From: Streptomyces sp. Go-475
GTDB taxonomy: Bacteria > Actinomycetota > Actinomycetes > Streptomycetales > Streptomycetaceae
Assembly: GCF_003330845.1 (NCBI RefSeq)
Contig: NZ_CP026121.1
Location: 3,019,501 to 3,083,500, forward strand
Length of the DNA: 64,000 bases
Reading direction: 5' to 3'
Within the stretch, counting starts at the first letter, position 1. Each line of letters opens with the position of its first letter. The position numbers were made by a program, and so were the translations under genes. The notes below the pieces were generated by a model. The model was given only the letters and a program-made list of their open reading frames with translations, searched no databases and was not told where the DNA came from. Below are positions 51,598-61,029 of this stretch, one piece after another.

Positions 51598-52554
51598 TCA
51601 GCCGGTTTCCGGGTGGCGGCCCGGGCCGTCGGCGCCGGAGGACAGGGGGGTGGGTGACAGGGTGGTGTCCTCCTCACCGGGCTCCAGAAGTGTGTCGGCG
51701 GCGCCGACGACGAGGGGGTCCGGTGTGCCGACCGCCTCCTCGTCCTTGCTGGCGTAGTCGATGCGCGACAGCAGACTGCGCATGGTCTCCAGCCGGGCGC
51801 GCCGCTTGTCGTTGCTCTTGACCACGGTCCAGGGCGCGTGCGCGGTGTCCGTGGCACGGAACATGTCGACCTTCGCCTCGGTGTAGTCGTCCCAGAGGTC
51901 CAGCGAGGCCAGGTCGGTCGGGGACAGCTTCCACTGGCGCACCGGGTCGATCTGCCGTATCGCGAAGCGGGTGCGCTGCTCCGCGCGGGAGACGGAGAAC
52001 CAGAACTTCACGAGCAGGATGCCGTCGTCGACCAGCATCCGTTCGAAGACCGGGCACTGGTCGAGGAACAGCTCGTACTCGTCCTTGGAGCAGAAGCCCA
52101 TCACCCGCTCCACCCCGGCCCGGTTGTACCAGGAACGGTCGAAGAAGACGATCTCCCCGGCCGTGGGCAGCTGTGCGATGTACCGCTGGAAGTACCACTG
52201 GCCCCTCTCGCGCTCGGTGGGCTTGTCCAAGGCGACCACGCGGGCGCCGCGCGGGTTCAGCCGCTCGGTGAGCCGCTGGATGGTGCCGCCCTTGCCCGCC
52301 GCGTCACGGCCCTCGCACACGACGACCACGCGTGCGCCGGTGTCCTTGACCCACCGCTGGAGCTTGAGCAGCTCGATCTGCAGGACGCGCTTGGTCCGCT
52401 CGTACTCCTTGCGCCGCACCTTGCGGTCGTACGGGTAGTTCTCCCGCCAGGTGCGGAGGGGACGCCCGTCGGCGTCCAGCACGATGGGCTGCTCGCGTCT
52501 GCTGTCGTCGACGGTGAGCCCTTCCAGCAGCTTGTCGGCGTCTTCGGCGTTCAT
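51598..52554 (-). CDS. ppk2: Polyphosphate kinase 2
   Basis: This 318-residue protein is a PPK2-family nucleotide kinase that uses polyphosphate to phosphorylate nucleotides. Walker A is in E81-G-R-D-A-A-G-K-G-G90 and the lid/Walker B region in F137-F-D-R-S-W-Y-N-R145. RGQWYFQRYIAQLP, KFWFSVSRAEQRTRF and DPVRQWKLSP are family-wide. A 30-residue acidic, poorly conserved tail ends the chain. It lies 30 bp upstream (5') of nothing coupled; the small membrane gene at 52585 is on the same strand. It likely serves phosphate storage and energy balance. Confidence 0.93.
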   Translation of the reverse strand: MNAEDADKLLEGLTVDDSRREQPIVLDADGRPLRTWRENYPYDRKVRRKEYERTKRVLQIELLKLQRWVKDTGARVVVVCEGRDAAGKGGTIQRLTERLNPRGARVVALDKPTERERGQWYFQRYIAQLPTAGEIVFFDRSWYNRAGVERVMGFCSKDEYELFLDQCPVFERMLVDDGILLVKFWFSVSRAEQRTRFAIRQIDPVRQWKLSPTDLASLDLWDDYTEAKVDMFRATDTAHAPWTVVKSNDKRRARLETMRSLLSRIDYASKDEEAVGTPDPLVVGAADTLLEPGEEDTTLSPTPLSSGADGPGRHPETG

Positions 52555-52584
52555 GTCCTCGCTCCCGCTGGGCCGGCGCGCCGG

Positions 52585-52827
52585 TCAGAAGGGCAGGCGG
52601 CCGCGGGTACGGCGGCCCGCCGAACCGCTGCGGCTCACCGCCCGCGAGCTGGTGCGGAAGGGCTTGCTGAAGAGCCGGCCCAGGGGGCCGGGCGCCTTGC
52701 CCCCGGCCCGGGCGCCGGCACCGAGCGTGCGCTGTGTGCCGCGTTCGGGATGGCGGGAGAGGCGGGGGACGAGGAACGCCAGGACGGCCAGGACGACACA
52801 GACGCCTATGACGGCGGCGATTGCCAT
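52585..52827 (-). CDS. Small basic membrane protein (DUF6411-like)
   Basis: This 80-residue protein has one N-terminal membrane helix (MAIAAVIGVCVVLAVLAFLV) and a basic tail (RLSRHPERGTQRTLGAGARAGGKAPGP, SRSGSAGRRTRGRLPF). I recall an almost identical pattern in a conserved Streptomyces family, possibly DUF6411, but this is unverified. ATG 52827 follows GGGGAGCAG. The role is unknown; the basic tail could contact phospholipid, nucleic acid or polyphosphate. It lies directly upstream of ppk2 on the same strand. Confidence 0.72.
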   Translation of the reverse strand: MAIAAVIGVCVVLAVLAFLVPRLSRHPERGTQRTLGAGARAGGKAPGPLGRLFSKPFRTSSRAVSRSGSAGRRTRGRLPF

Positions 52828-52927
52828 GATCTGCTCCCCTTCGCTGGTGGGCGGATACTCCAGGTGCCCCCTCCCGGCCCTCCCATGTGAGGAGCGGGAA
52901 ACTCCGCCCGGCCGGTCCGGCCGCCGG

Positions 52928-54613
52928 TCAGTCCAGATGCGTCGGCGCGAACATCCGCAGCACGGCGGGGAGCAGGACCACCGAGGGCCCGGGCGAGGCC
53001 AGCGCCTTGGCGAGGTCACGCTCCAGGTTCTCCGGGGTGGTGCGGACGCCGGGGACGCCGAAGGACTCGGCCAGCGCCACGAAGTCCGGCCGGGTCAGTT
53101 CCGTCGCGGTCGCCTCGCCGAACGCGTCGGTCATGTACTCGCGAAGGATGCCGTAGCCGCCGTCGTCGACGATGAGCCAGGTGACGTTCAGGCCGTACTG
53201 GCGGGCCGTCGCCAGCTCGGCGATCGAGTACGGGGCGCCGCCGTCGCCGGAGACCGCGAGGACCGGGCGGGTCGGGTCGGCCACCGCCGCGCCGAGGGCC
53301 GCCGGGAAGGCGTAGCCGAGGCCGCCCGCGCCCTGGGCGGAGTGCAGGTGGTTGGGGCCCTTGGCGTCGAAGGCCGACCAGGCCCAGTAGGCCAGGATGG
53401 TCATGTCCCAGAAGGACGGGGAGTCGGCCGGCAGCGCCCGGCGCACGGCCGCCAGCACGTCCTGCTCCAGGGTGAGGTCCTGCGCGGCGATGCGGTCGGC
53501 GACCTTCGCGAGCAGGTCCCGGACCCGGTCCGGGGCCGTCGCGTCCTCGCGGGGCGTCACCGTCTCCAGCAGCGCCTGGAGCGCGAGCCGGGCGTCCGCG
53601 TGGATGCCGAGGGCCGGGTGGTTGGACTCCAGCTTGCCGAGGTCGGCCTCGATCTGGACGATCCGGCCGCGCGGCTGGAACGTGTGGTAATTCGAGGAGA
53701 GTTCGCCGAGGCCCGACCCGACGACGAGGAGGACGTCGGCGTCCTCCAGGAAGTCGGTGGTGTGCCGGTCCTCCAGCCAGGACTGGAGGGACAGCGGGTG
53801 CGTCCAGGGGAACGCGCCCTTGCCGCCGGGGGTCGTGACGACCGGCGCCCGGAGCCTCTCCGCCAGCTGCTTCAGCTTGCCGGAGGCGTCCGCCCGGACC
53901 ACTCCCCCGCCCGCGATGATCGCCGGGCGGGCCGCGTTCGACAGCAGGTCGGCGGCGACGGCGGTGAGCTCGGGGCGGGGCGGCAGTTCCTCGGGGAACG
54001 CGTCGCCGCCCGTCACCACCGGGATGGCCGTCTCCGCGAGCAGCACGTCCTGCGGGATCTCCACCCACACCGGCCCGTGCGGGGCGCTCAGCGCCGACTT
54101 CCAGGCCGCCTCGATCGCGGAGGGGATCTGCGACTGGGCGCGCACGGTGTGGACGGACTTCACCACGCCGCGGAACGAGGCCGCCTGGTCGGGCAGTTCG
54201 TGGAGGTAGCCGTGGCGTCCGCCGCCGAGGCCCGCCGTCGGGACCTGGCTGCTGATCGCCAGCACGGGCGCGGACGCGGCCGCCGCCTCCTGGAGCGCGG
54301 GCAGGGAGGTCAGGGCGCCCGGGCCCGTCGACAGCAGCAGGGGCGCCGCCTCGCCGGTGATCCGGCCGTAGGCGTCCGCCGCGAACCCGGCGTTGTTCTC
54401 GACCCGCAGGCCGATGTAGCGCAGGTCCGAGCGGCGCAGCGCGTCGAACATGCCGAGGGCGTGCTGGCCGGGCAGGCCGAAGACGGTCGTCGCGCCCAGG
54501 GCGGCCAGGGTCTCCACGACCAGGTCTCCGCCGGTGCGGCCGGCAGGAGGGTTGAGCGCGGCCTCCGTCTGGGCGGGCGTCGGGCGGAGCACCAGGTCGT
54601 GGTCGTGGGTCAC
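52928..54613 (-). CDS. Thiamine diphosphate-dependent enzyme (acetolactate synthase-like)
   Basis: This 561-residue protein has the three-domain ThDP fold. [17 protein letters not shown], then the activating Glu in [16 protein letters not shown], form the pyrimidine domain. [20 protein letters not shown] to LIVDDGGYG form the Mg-ThDP site, with Asp-Asp where many relatives have Asn-Asn. The gene is coupled to the agmatinase-family gene (GTG start overlapping TGA). That pairing fits decarboxylation of 2-ketoarginine (AruI-like) followed by guanidino hydrolysis, but acetolactate synthase or another 2-ketoacid decarboxylase cannot be ruled out. Confidence 0.85.
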   Translation of the reverse strand: MTHDHDLVLRPTPAQTEAALNPPAGRTGGDLVVETLAALGATTVFGLPGQHALGMFDALRRSDLRYIGLRVENNAGFAADAYGRITGEAAPLLLSTGPGALTSLPALQEAAAASAPVLAISSQVPTAGLGGGRHGYLHELPDQAASFRGVVKSVHTVRAQSQIPSAIEAAWKSALSAPHGPVWVEIPQDVLLAETAIPVVTGGDAFPEELPPRPELTAVAADLLSNAARPAIIAGGGVVRADASGKLKQLAERLRAPVVTTPGGKGAFPWTHPLSLQSWLEDRHTTDFLEDADVLLVVGSGLGELSSNYHTFQPRGRIVQIEADLGKLESNHPALGIHADARLALQALLETVTPREDATAPDRVRDLLAKVADRIAAQDLTLEQDVLAAVRRALPADSPSFWDMTILAYWAWSAFDAKGPNHLHSAQGAGGLGYAFPAALGAAVADPTRPVLAVSGDGGAPYSIAELATARQYGLNVTWLIVDDGGYGILREYMTDAFGEATATELTRPDFVALAESFGVPGVRTTPENLERDLAKALASPGPSVVLLPAVLRMFAPTHLD

Positions 54614-55590
54614 TTGGCTTCCGAGTCCTTCCGGGCCGCGGCGATCTGGCGGGACATGATCGTGGTCAGTTCGTACGCCGTGTGGGAGGCGGCCACCGAC
54701 GTGATCTCCGCGTGATCGTACGCGGGGGCCACCTCGACGACGTCCGCCGAGACCAGGTTGCAGGACGCCAGCCCGCGCAGGATCTCCAGCAGCTCGCGCG
54801 AGGTCATGCCGCCGGCCTCGGGCGTGCCGGTGCCGGGGGCGTGGGCCGGGTCGAGGCAGTCGATGTCGATGGAGATGTACAGCGGCCGGTCGCCGATGCG
54901 CTGGCGGAGCTGGTCGGCGACCTCGTCGGCACCGCGCCGGTAGACGTCCGCCGAGGTGACGATGCCGAAGCCCATCTTCTCGTCGTCGGTGAGGTCCTGC
55001 TTGCCGTAGAGCGGGCCGCGGATGCCGACGTGCGAGAGCGCCTCGGTGTCGAGGATGCCCTCCTCCACCGCGCGGCGGAACGGGGTGCCGTGCGTGTACT
55101 CGGCGCCGAAGTAGGTGTCCCAGGTGTCGAGGTGGGCGTCGAAGTGCAGCAGGGCGACGGGGCCGTGCTTCTTCGCGACCGAGCGCAGCAGGGGCAGCGC
55201 GATGGTGTGGTCGCCGCCGAGGGTCATCAGCCGGGCGCCCGTGCCGAGCAGGTCGTCCGCGGCGGCCTCGACGGTCTCCACGGCCTCGTTGATGTTGAAC
55301 GGGTTCACGGCGATGTCACCGCCGTCCGCGACCTGCGCGAGGGCGAACGGGGAGGCGTCCTGCGCCGGGTTGTACGGGCGCAGCAGCCGGGACGCCTCGC
55401 GGATCGCGTTGCCGCCGAAGCGGGCGCCCGGCCGGTACGAGACACCCGAGTCGAACGGCACGCCCACCACGGCGACATCGGCCCGGCCGACCTCGTCCAG
55501 CCGGGGCAGCCGGGCGAAGGTCGCGGGACCGGCGTACCGCGGGATGCGGGAGGAGTCGACGGGCCCGCGCGGAGTCTCGTTGCTGCTCAT
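54610..55590 (-). CDS. Agmatinase-family ureohydrolase (agmatinase/guanidinobutyrase)
   Basis: This 326-residue binuclear manganese ureohydrolase has metal motifs [17 protein letters not shown] and [20 protein letters not shown], which together supply the His/Asp ligands. It hydrolyses a guanidino compound to an amine and urea. Family members act on agmatine, guanidinobutyrate or guanidinopropionate; the partner ThDP enzyme favours 4-guanidinobutyrate. It follows the symporter remnant and precedes the ThDP gene on one strand, opposite the PucR regulator, a layout of an inducible catabolic operon. Confidence 0.9.
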   Translation of the reverse strand: MSSNETPRGPVDSSRIPRYAGPATFARLPRLDEVGRADVAVVGVPFDSGVSYRPGARFGGNAIREASRLLRPYNPAQDASPFALAQVADGGDIAVNPFNINEAVETVEAAADDLLGTGARLMTLGGDHTIALPLLRSVAKKHGPVALLHFDAHLDTWDTYFGAEYTHGTPFRRAVEEGILDTEALSHVGIRGPLYGKQDLTDDEKMGFGIVTSADVYRRGADEVADQLRQRIGDRPLYISIDIDCLDPAHAPGTGTPEAGGMTSRELLEILRGLASCNLVSADVVEVAPAYDHAEITSVAASHTAYELTTIMSRQIAAARKDSEAK

Positions 55591-55646
55591 GAAGAAATGC
55601 CTTCTTTCCTACGCTTCATCGCGTATGTACTGCTTGCTCTACGACT

Positions 55647-55975
55647 CTACTGGGGAGCCGCGACCGGTTCGAACGGGAGTTCGGAAGACCGTCCGGCGAG
55701 CCGCTCGCGCCAGGCGACCAGGACGGCGGCGCCGGTGGCGGGGGTGGCCGGCGAGACGATCACGTACGCGGCCAGCGAGGCGAGCAGGCCGTAGCAGACG
55801 GGCTCGTTGGCGAGGATGCCGTGGGTCGCCATCAGGTACTGGAGTACATGGCCGGGCCGAGCCGGCGACCGGCCACGAGGAACTCGCTCTTGGACCGGGC
55901 GCGGCGCATGCCCCACCAGCCCATGGCCGGCAACCCGGCCAGGTAGACGACGATCACGAGGTAGTCGACGGCCAT
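55647..55975 (-). pseudogene. Internally deleted sodium:solute symporter
   Basis: The first 47 codons (MAVDYLVIVVYLAGLPAMGW, FLVAGRRLGPAMYS) are a typical N-terminus of SSS-family transporters. They are joined out of frame to the C-terminal end (YLMATHGILANEPVCYGLLA, YVIVSPATPATGAAVLVAWR). The joint is near 55830, where about 1.2 kb of a normal 500-residue symporter is missing. It is in the place where an intact importer would serve the downstream agmatinase and ThDP genes. Confidence 0.75.
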
Positions 55976-56091
55976 GCGGCCTCCTTCGCACGCGCTCGGT
56001 CGCGGGGGACGACGAGGGGGACGAGGACTGACCCTAGGTGGCCGGAAAGCGACTGCGAAGTGTACGTTTCATCCATTCGAGGGGGCTGCGA

Positions 56092-57741
56092 ATGGAGGGA
56101 ACGCACACCATGCCGGAGTCGGCTGCTCCCCCTACCCCGCCGGTGGAGCTGTCCGCGCTGCTGGCCCGCGAGGAGCTGGCGCTGCGGCAGATCGCGGGAC
56201 CGCCCGCCGCCGGCACCGTCGTGCACTGGGTGCACACCTCGGAGATGGCCGACCCGTATCCGTACCTGCTGGGCGGGGAGCTGCTGCTCACGGCGGGCGT
56301 GCACATCCCGGAGGCGACGGGGTCCGAAACCTACTTCGACGACTACGTGTCCCGGATCGTCGCGGCGGGCGGAGCGGCCCTCGGCTTCGGGGTGGCTCCG
56401 GTGCACGACACGGTGCCGAGGGCGCTGGTCGAGGCCTGCGAGGCGCACGGCCTGCCGCTGCTGGAGGTGCCGCCGCAGACCACGTTCTCGGGTGTGGCCA
56501 GGGCGGTCTGGCAGCTGATGTCCCGGGCCCGCCTGGCCGAACTCCGCCGGGTGACCGAGGCCCAGCAGAGCCTCGCCTCCGCCGCCTCCCGCCCCGACCC
56601 GGTCCCGTCGGTCCTCCGCCGGCTGGCCCAGCGGCTGGGCGGCCGGGCCGTGCTGTACGGGCCGGAAGGGGCGGAGCTCGCGGGGGCGGGGAGGGAGCCG
56701 GGAGGTGAGGTGCGCGCGGCGCTGGCGCGGCTGGCGGAGGTCGTACAGCCGGACCGCCAGGGGCTTCCGGCGGACGGCGCACCACGGTCCGGCTCCGGAT
56801 CGCTGGACCACCCGGCCGGGACCCGGCCGGGTGAGGCGGAGGCGGCTCGGCCTCACGCAGGGCACCGCCCCGGCCGCGAGATCGGCCAGCCCGGCCCGGC
56901 CTCGACCGCCGGCCCCTCTCCCGCCAACCGCCCGGCCTCCGCCACCGACACCGTCTCCGGCGCCCACCTCGCGGTCTACGCCCTCGGCGCCGGGCACGGC
57001 TTCGTGCTCGGGGTGGCCACCCCGCACCGCGCGCCCGGGGACCACACCATCGCCTCCGTCGCCGCCGTGCTGCTGTCCCTCCTCACCGGGGAGCAGCACA
57101 GCGGCACGGGGGCGGCCCGTTCCGCCGCGCTGGTGCGGCTGCTGCTGGGCGCGCCGCCCGAGGAGGTCGCGCCGCTGCTGGGCGGGGAGCGGTGGCTCGT
57201 CGTGCACGCCCGGCCGGACGGGAACGGCGCCCCCGACCCCGTCGCGGCCTCCGCGCTGGGCGCCGCGCTCGGCTCCGCCCTGGTCGACCCGGCGGGCGAC
57301 GTCGTCCGCGTCCTGGTCCCGGCCGACCGGGAACCGGCCCCGCTGCCCGGCTGGACCCTGGGCGTCAGCGCCGCCGTGACGCCGGCCGACTGGCCCGCCG
57401 CCGACACCCAGGCGGCCCGCGCCCTGGCCCGGGCCCGCGCCACCCGGACCCCGCTGCTCCGGCACGGTCCGCGCCCCGCCCTCGCCGACCTGGTCCCGCC
57501 CGGCGAGGCGACGGCCCACGCCCGCGCCCTGCTCGCGCCCGTCACGGCCCACCCCGCGCTCACCGAGACCCTGCGCGCCTGGCTCTCCCTGCACGGCAGT
57601 TGGGACCGCACGGCCGTCGCCCTGTCCGTGCACCGCAACACCGTCCGGCAACGCATCGCCCGCTGCGCGGCCCTGCTGGAGACGGACCTCGACGACCCGG
57701 ACGTCCGCATGGAACTCTGGTTCGCGCTGCGGCACGTCTGA
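56092..57741 (+). CDS. PucR family transcriptional regulator
   Basis: This 549-residue protein has an N-terminal PucR sensor domain (ELSALLAREELALRQIAGP, LLLTAGVHIPE, GAAALGFGVAPVHDTVP). A low-complexity Pro/Ala/Gly segment (residues about 230-290) follows, then a C-terminal helix-turn-helix (LHGSWDRTAVALSVHRNTVRQ near 500-520). PucR regulators respond to purine or amino-acid breakdown products. It is divergent from the symporter remnant/agmatinase/ThDP operon and probably controls it. ATG 56092 (after GAGGGGG) and ATG 56110 (after GGAGGG) are both acceptable. Confidence 0.88.
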   Translation: MEGTHTMPESAAPPTPPVELSALLAREELALRQIAGPPAAGTVVHWVHTSEMADPYPYLLGGELLLTAGVHIPEATGSETYFDDYVSRIVAAGGAALGFGVAPVHDTVPRALVEACEAHGLPLLEVPPQTTFSGVARAVWQLMSRARLAELRRVTEAQQSLASAASRPDPVPSVLRRLAQRLGGRAVLYGPEGAELAGAGREPGGEVRAALARLAEVVQPDRQGLPADGAPRSGSGSLDHPAGTRPGEAEAARPHAGHRPGREIGQPGPASTAGPSPANRPASATDTVSGAHLAVYALGAGHGFVLGVATPHRAPGDHTIASVAAVLLSLLTGEQHSGTGAARSAALVRLLLGAPPEEVAPLLGGERWLVVHARPDGNGAPDPVAASALGAALGSALVDPAGDVVRVLVPADREPAPLPGWTLGVSAAVTPADWPAADTQAARALARARATRTPLLRHGPRPALADLVPPGEATAHARALLAPVTAHPALTETLRAWLSLHGSWDRTAVALSVHRNTVRQRIARCAALLETDLDDPDVRMELWFALRHV

Positions 57742-57825
57742 GTACGTGAGCGGGGCCCCACTGAGTACGTGACGCACGTCCCAGCGTGCGATACGCCAGG
57801 GTCGGCCGCTGGGGGCTGCCTCACA

Positions 57826-58623
57826 ATGGGTGCCATGCCGATACCCGGGACACCCAGCCGCGCCGAACTCGTCGAGCACCTCGTCAGGACGCGCATCGCG
57901 GGCGACGTCGCCACCCCGCGCGAGAACAACCTCTCCCACTACCGCAAGCTGGCGAACGGCGACCGCCACTACTGGCTCGGCCTGGAACTCGGCGACCGCT
58001 GGAGCGACGAGCAGGACGTCCTCGCGGTGATGGCGGAACGCGTCGGGGTGAACGACGACCCCGAGCACCGGTACGGCCAGGACACCATCGACCCGGAGCT
58101 GACCGTGGCCGGGCTGGAGCGGATGGCCGGGCGGCTGCGCAAGGCGGCCGACGGGCAGCAGCGGGTCCTCTTCGCCACCGGCCACCCCGGCGGGCTGCTC
58201 GACGTGCACCGCGCGACCGCGGCGGCCCTGCGCGCGGCCGGCTGCGAGATCGTCGTCATCCCGGAGGGGCTGACGACGGAGGAGGGCTACGTCATGCAGT
58301 TCGCGGACGTGGCGGTCCTGGAGCACGGCGCCACCCTGTGGCACACCCACTCGGGCGAACCGATGAAGGCGATCCTGACGGGCCTGGAGCGCGAGGGGCG
58401 CCCGCTGCCCGACCTGGTCGTCGCCGACCACGGCTGGGCGGGCTACGCCGGGCAGCACGGCGTCGACTCCGTCGGCTACGCCGACTGCAACGACCCGGCC
58501 TTGTTCATCGCCGAGGCGGAGGGGACCGTGCAGGTGACGGTGCCCCTCGACGACCACGTGGTCAGCCCGCGCCACTACGACCCGATGACGGCGTACCTGC
58601 TGGCGGAGGCGGGCCTCAGCTAG
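57826..58623 (+). CDS. Conserved actinobacterial phosphatase-like protein
   Basis: This 265-residue protein contains HYRKLANGDRHYWLGLELGDR, FATGHPGGLLDVHRA, VVIPEGLTTEEGYV, ADHGWAGYAGQHG and VPLDDHVVSPRHYDPM. It belongs to a Streptomyces family usually labelled phosphatase, on unclear evidence; His and Asp residues recur near its core. No signal peptide or membrane helix is present. ATG 57826 is used, with ATG 57835 possible. It converges on the thioesterase gene, whose stop overlaps its 3' end by 8 bp. Confidence 0.65.
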   Translation: MGAMPIPGTPSRAELVEHLVRTRIAGDVATPRENNLSHYRKLANGDRHYWLGLELGDRWSDEQDVLAVMAERVGVNDDPEHRYGQDTIDPELTVAGLERMAGRLRKAADGQQRVLFATGHPGGLLDVHRATAAALRAAGCEIVVIPEGLTTEEGYVMQFADVAVLEHGATLWHTHSGEPMKAILTGLEREGRPLPDLVVADHGWAGYAGQHGVDSVGYADCNDPALFIAEAEGTVQVTVPLDDHVVSPRHYDPMTAYLLAEAGLS

Positions 58624-59497
58624 CGCCCGGCTCGCGCGGGACGCGGACCACGCCCTCCTGGATGACGGTGATGGCCAGCCGGCCGTCCTGCGTGTAGATC
58701 CGCGCCTGCCCCAGTCCCCGGCCGCCGTACGCGGACGGGGACTCCTGGTCGTACAGCAGCCACTCGTCCGCGCGGAACGGCCGGTGGAACCACATCGCGT
58801 GGTCCAGCGAGGCCCCGACGACGTCCCCGACGGCCCAGCCGCCCCGCCCGTGCGCGAGCAGCACGGAGTCCAGCAGCGTCATGTCGGAGACGTACGTGGC
58901 GAGGACGACGTGCAGCAGCGGGTCGTCGGCCAGCTTGCCGTTGGTGCGGAACCACACCTGCGAGTGCGGCTCGCGCGGCTCGCCGAACTTCCCGTACGGC
59001 GGCTCGTCGACGTACCGCAGATCGACGGCGGCCCGCGCCTCCAGGAACTTCTCCACCACGACCGGGTCGAGATGGCCGTACCCCCGCAGCCGCTCCTCCC
59101 CGGTCGGCAGGGTCGCCGGGTCGGGCGAGGCGGGCATCGGCTCCTGGTGGTCCAGCCCGTCCTCGTCCACCTGGAACGACGCCGACAGATGGAAGATCGG
59201 CTTGCCGTGCTGGACGGCGACCACCCGGCGGGTGGTGAAGGAGCGGCCGTCGCGGATGCGGTCGACGGTGTAGACGATGGGCGCGCCCGGGTCGCCGGGG
59301 CGCAGGAAGTACGCGTGGAGGGAGTGCGCGGGCCGGTCCTCGGGGACCGTCCGCCCGGCGGCGACGAGCGCCTGCGCCGCGACCTGCCCGCCGAAGACCC
59401 GGGGGACGACGGCGGACCGGGACCGGCCGCGGAATATGTCCTCCTCGATCTGCTCCAGGTCGAGCAGATCGAGGAGGTCCTGAAGTGCCTGGCTCAT
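58616..59497 (-). CDS. tesB: Acyl-CoA thioesterase II
   Basis: This 293-residue protein is a double hot-dog thioesterase: RVFGGQVAAQALVAAGRTV and HSLHAYFLRPGDP in the first half, SLDHAMWFHRPFRADEWLLYDQESP and GRGLGQARIYTQDGRLA in the second. The Asp-rich DHAMW and Q/T motifs match TesB. It hydrolyses medium- and long-chain acyl-CoA. ATG 59497 is used; an upstream TTG would add seven residues. The gene lies 35 bp downstream of the acyl-CoA dehydrogenase stop codon region on the same strand, so the two may be cotranscribed. Confidence 0.92.
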   Translation of the reverse strand: MSQALQDLLDLLDLEQIEEDIFRGRSRSAVVPRVFGGQVAAQALVAAGRTVPEDRPAHSLHAYFLRPGDPGAPIVYTVDRIRDGRSFTTRRVVAVQHGKPIFHLSASFQVDEDGLDHQEPMPASPDPATLPTGEERLRGYGHLDPVVVEKFLEARAAVDLRYVDEPPYGKFGEPREPHSQVWFRTNGKLADDPLLHVVLATYVSDMTLLDSVLLAHGRGGWAVGDVVGASLDHAMWFHRPFRADEWLLYDQESPSAYGGRGLGQARIYTQDGRLAITVIQEGVVRVPREPGAS

Positions 59498-59532
59498 GAG
59501 GACTGTTGTACCGGCCAATGACTACGGCCGGC

Positions 59533-60690
59533 CTACAGCCCCATGTCCTTCGCGATGATCGACTTCATGATCTCGCTGGTGCCGCCGTAGATGCGGTTGA
59601 CGCGGTTGTCCGCGTACAGGCGGGCGATCGGGTACTCGTTCATGTAGCCGTAGCCGCCGTGCAGCTGGAGGCAGCGGTCGATGACGCGGTGGGCGACCTC
59701 GGTGCAGAACAGCTTCGCGGAGGCGGCCTCGGCGGGGGTGAGCTCACCGGCGTCGAGGGCCTCGGTCGCGCGGTCCGCGACGGCCTCGGCGGCGTCCACC
59801 TCGGCCTGGCAGGCGGCCAGCTCGAACTTGGTGTTCTGGAAGTGCGCGACGGGCTTGCCGAAGACGGTGCGCTCCTGCACGTACTGCTTGGCGAACCGGA
59901 CGGCGGCCTTGGCCTGCGCGTAGGCGCCGAAGGCGATGCCCCAGCGCTCGGAGGCCAGGTTGTGGCCGAGGTAGTAGAAGCCCTTGTTCTCCTCGCCGAG
60001 GAGGTCCTCGACGGGCACCTTGACGTCGACGAACGCCAGCTCGGCCGTGTCGGAGGTCTTCAGGCCGAGCTTGTCGAGCTTGCGGCCGACGGAGTAGCCC
60101 TCGGACTTGGTGTCGACGGCGAAGAGGGAGATGCCGTGGCGGCGGTCCTCGGCGGTGGGCGGGGAGGTGCGGGCGCAGACGATCACGCGGTCGGCGTGCA
60201 CGCCGCCGGTGATGAACGTCTTGGCGCCGTTGAGGACGTAGTGCGTGCCGTCCTCGCTCAGCTTGGCGGTGGACTTCATGCCCGCGAGGTCGGAACCGGT
60301 GCCCGGCTCCGTCATCGCGATGGCCCACATCTCCTCGCCGGTGACGAACTTCGGCAGGTACCGCTTCTTCTGCTCGTCCGTCGCCAGCATCTTGATGTAG
60401 GGCAGGGCGAGCAGCACGTGCACGCCGGAGCCGCCGAACTGGACGCCGGCGCGAGCGGTCTCCTCGTACAGCACGGCCTCGAACTTGTGGCTGTCCAGGC
60501 CCGCGCCGCCGTACTCCTCCGGCACGTTGATCCCGAAGATGCCCAGCTCACCGAGCTTGTAGTAGAAGTCGCGGGGCGCCTGGCCCGCCGCGAACCACTC
60601 GTCGTACACCGGCACGACCTCGGCCTCGATGAAGGCGCGAAGGGTCTCCCGGAACGCCTCGTGATCCTCATTGAACACCGTACGGCGCAC
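59533..60690 (-). CDS. Acyl-CoA dehydrogenase
   Basis: This 385-residue FAD enzyme has the family signatures MTEPGTGSDLAGMKSTA and QLHGGYGYMNEYPIARLYAD. The catalytic Glu is probably in G-Y-M-N-E-Y-P. It introduces the alpha-beta double bond in fatty or branched acyl-CoA substrates; chain specificity is not deducible. It comes before tesB in the same direction. A GTCTAAGC-GCTT-GCTCAGAC operator lies 26 bp upstream of its ATG. Confidence 0.93.
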   Translation of the reverse strand: MRRTVFNEDHEAFRETLRAFIEAEVVPVYDEWFAAGQAPRDFYYKLGELGIFGINVPEEYGGAGLDSHKFEAVLYEETARAGVQFGGSGVHVLLALPYIKMLATDEQKKRYLPKFVTGEEMWAIAMTEPGTGSDLAGMKSTAKLSEDGTHYVLNGAKTFITGGVHADRVIVCARTSPPTAEDRRHGISLFAVDTKSEGYSVGRKLDKLGLKTSDTAELAFVDVKVPVEDLLGEENKGFYYLGHNLASERWGIAFGAYAQAKAAVRFAKQYVQERTVFGKPVAHFQNTKFELAACQAEVDAAEAVADRATEALDAGELTPAEAASAKLFCTEVAHRVIDRCLQLHGGYGYMNEYPIARLYADNRVNRIYGGTSEIMKSIIAKDMGL

Positions 60691-60715
60691 GCCGCCACCT
60701 CCACGGACTTCATAT

Positions 60716-60735
60716 GTCTAAGCGCTTGCTCAGAC
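60716..60735. promoter_or_regulatory. TetR-type operator before the acyl-CoA dehydrogenase
   Basis: GTCTAAGC-GCTT-GCTCAGAC is an inverted repeat with 7 of 8 matching pairs. TetR regulators of fatty-acid and acyl-CoA genes in actinobacteria often bind sites of this shape. The regulator may be encoded outside the window, since the TetR at 61030 has different sites upstream of its own gene. Confidence 0.6.
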
Positions 60736-61029
60736 CAAGGTACCGGTGAGTAGCGAGGAGCGTCCAGGGTGGGGGTGGGGTAACGCTCGTCACGGTGAGG
60801 GTGCCGATACCCGACGGGAGTCCCAGTTCCGCCTCGAAGACCGCTACGTGCCGCCGGAACCATGCGGGAGGCCCCGTCGGACGGGTTCCACAGGGTCTCG
60901 TCGCCCATGCCGAAGCTCTGGCCCGCCGTGGCCCCTTCAGCCGATCACGGCAGGCCGGCGCATCCAGCGGGATCACCGGCGTCGCCGGTGTTGCGCCCTG
61001 GCCGGACGGCGGCCGCGGACGCCGTCCGC
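60736..61029. other. Non-coding gap between acyl-CoA dehydrogenase and TetR genes
   Basis: This roughly 290-bp stretch has no supported gene on either strand. The reverse-strand open frames are arginine/proline-rich shadows without a ribosome site. The TetR gene ends at 61030 and reads toward this gap, so it should hold its terminator, but I see only weak GC-rich symmetry. Confidence 0.5.

Noticed and set aside
52451..54715. Forward-strand frame of 754 codons
   Set aside because: It is antisense to the ThDP enzyme and the small membrane gene, both of which have clear families and starts.
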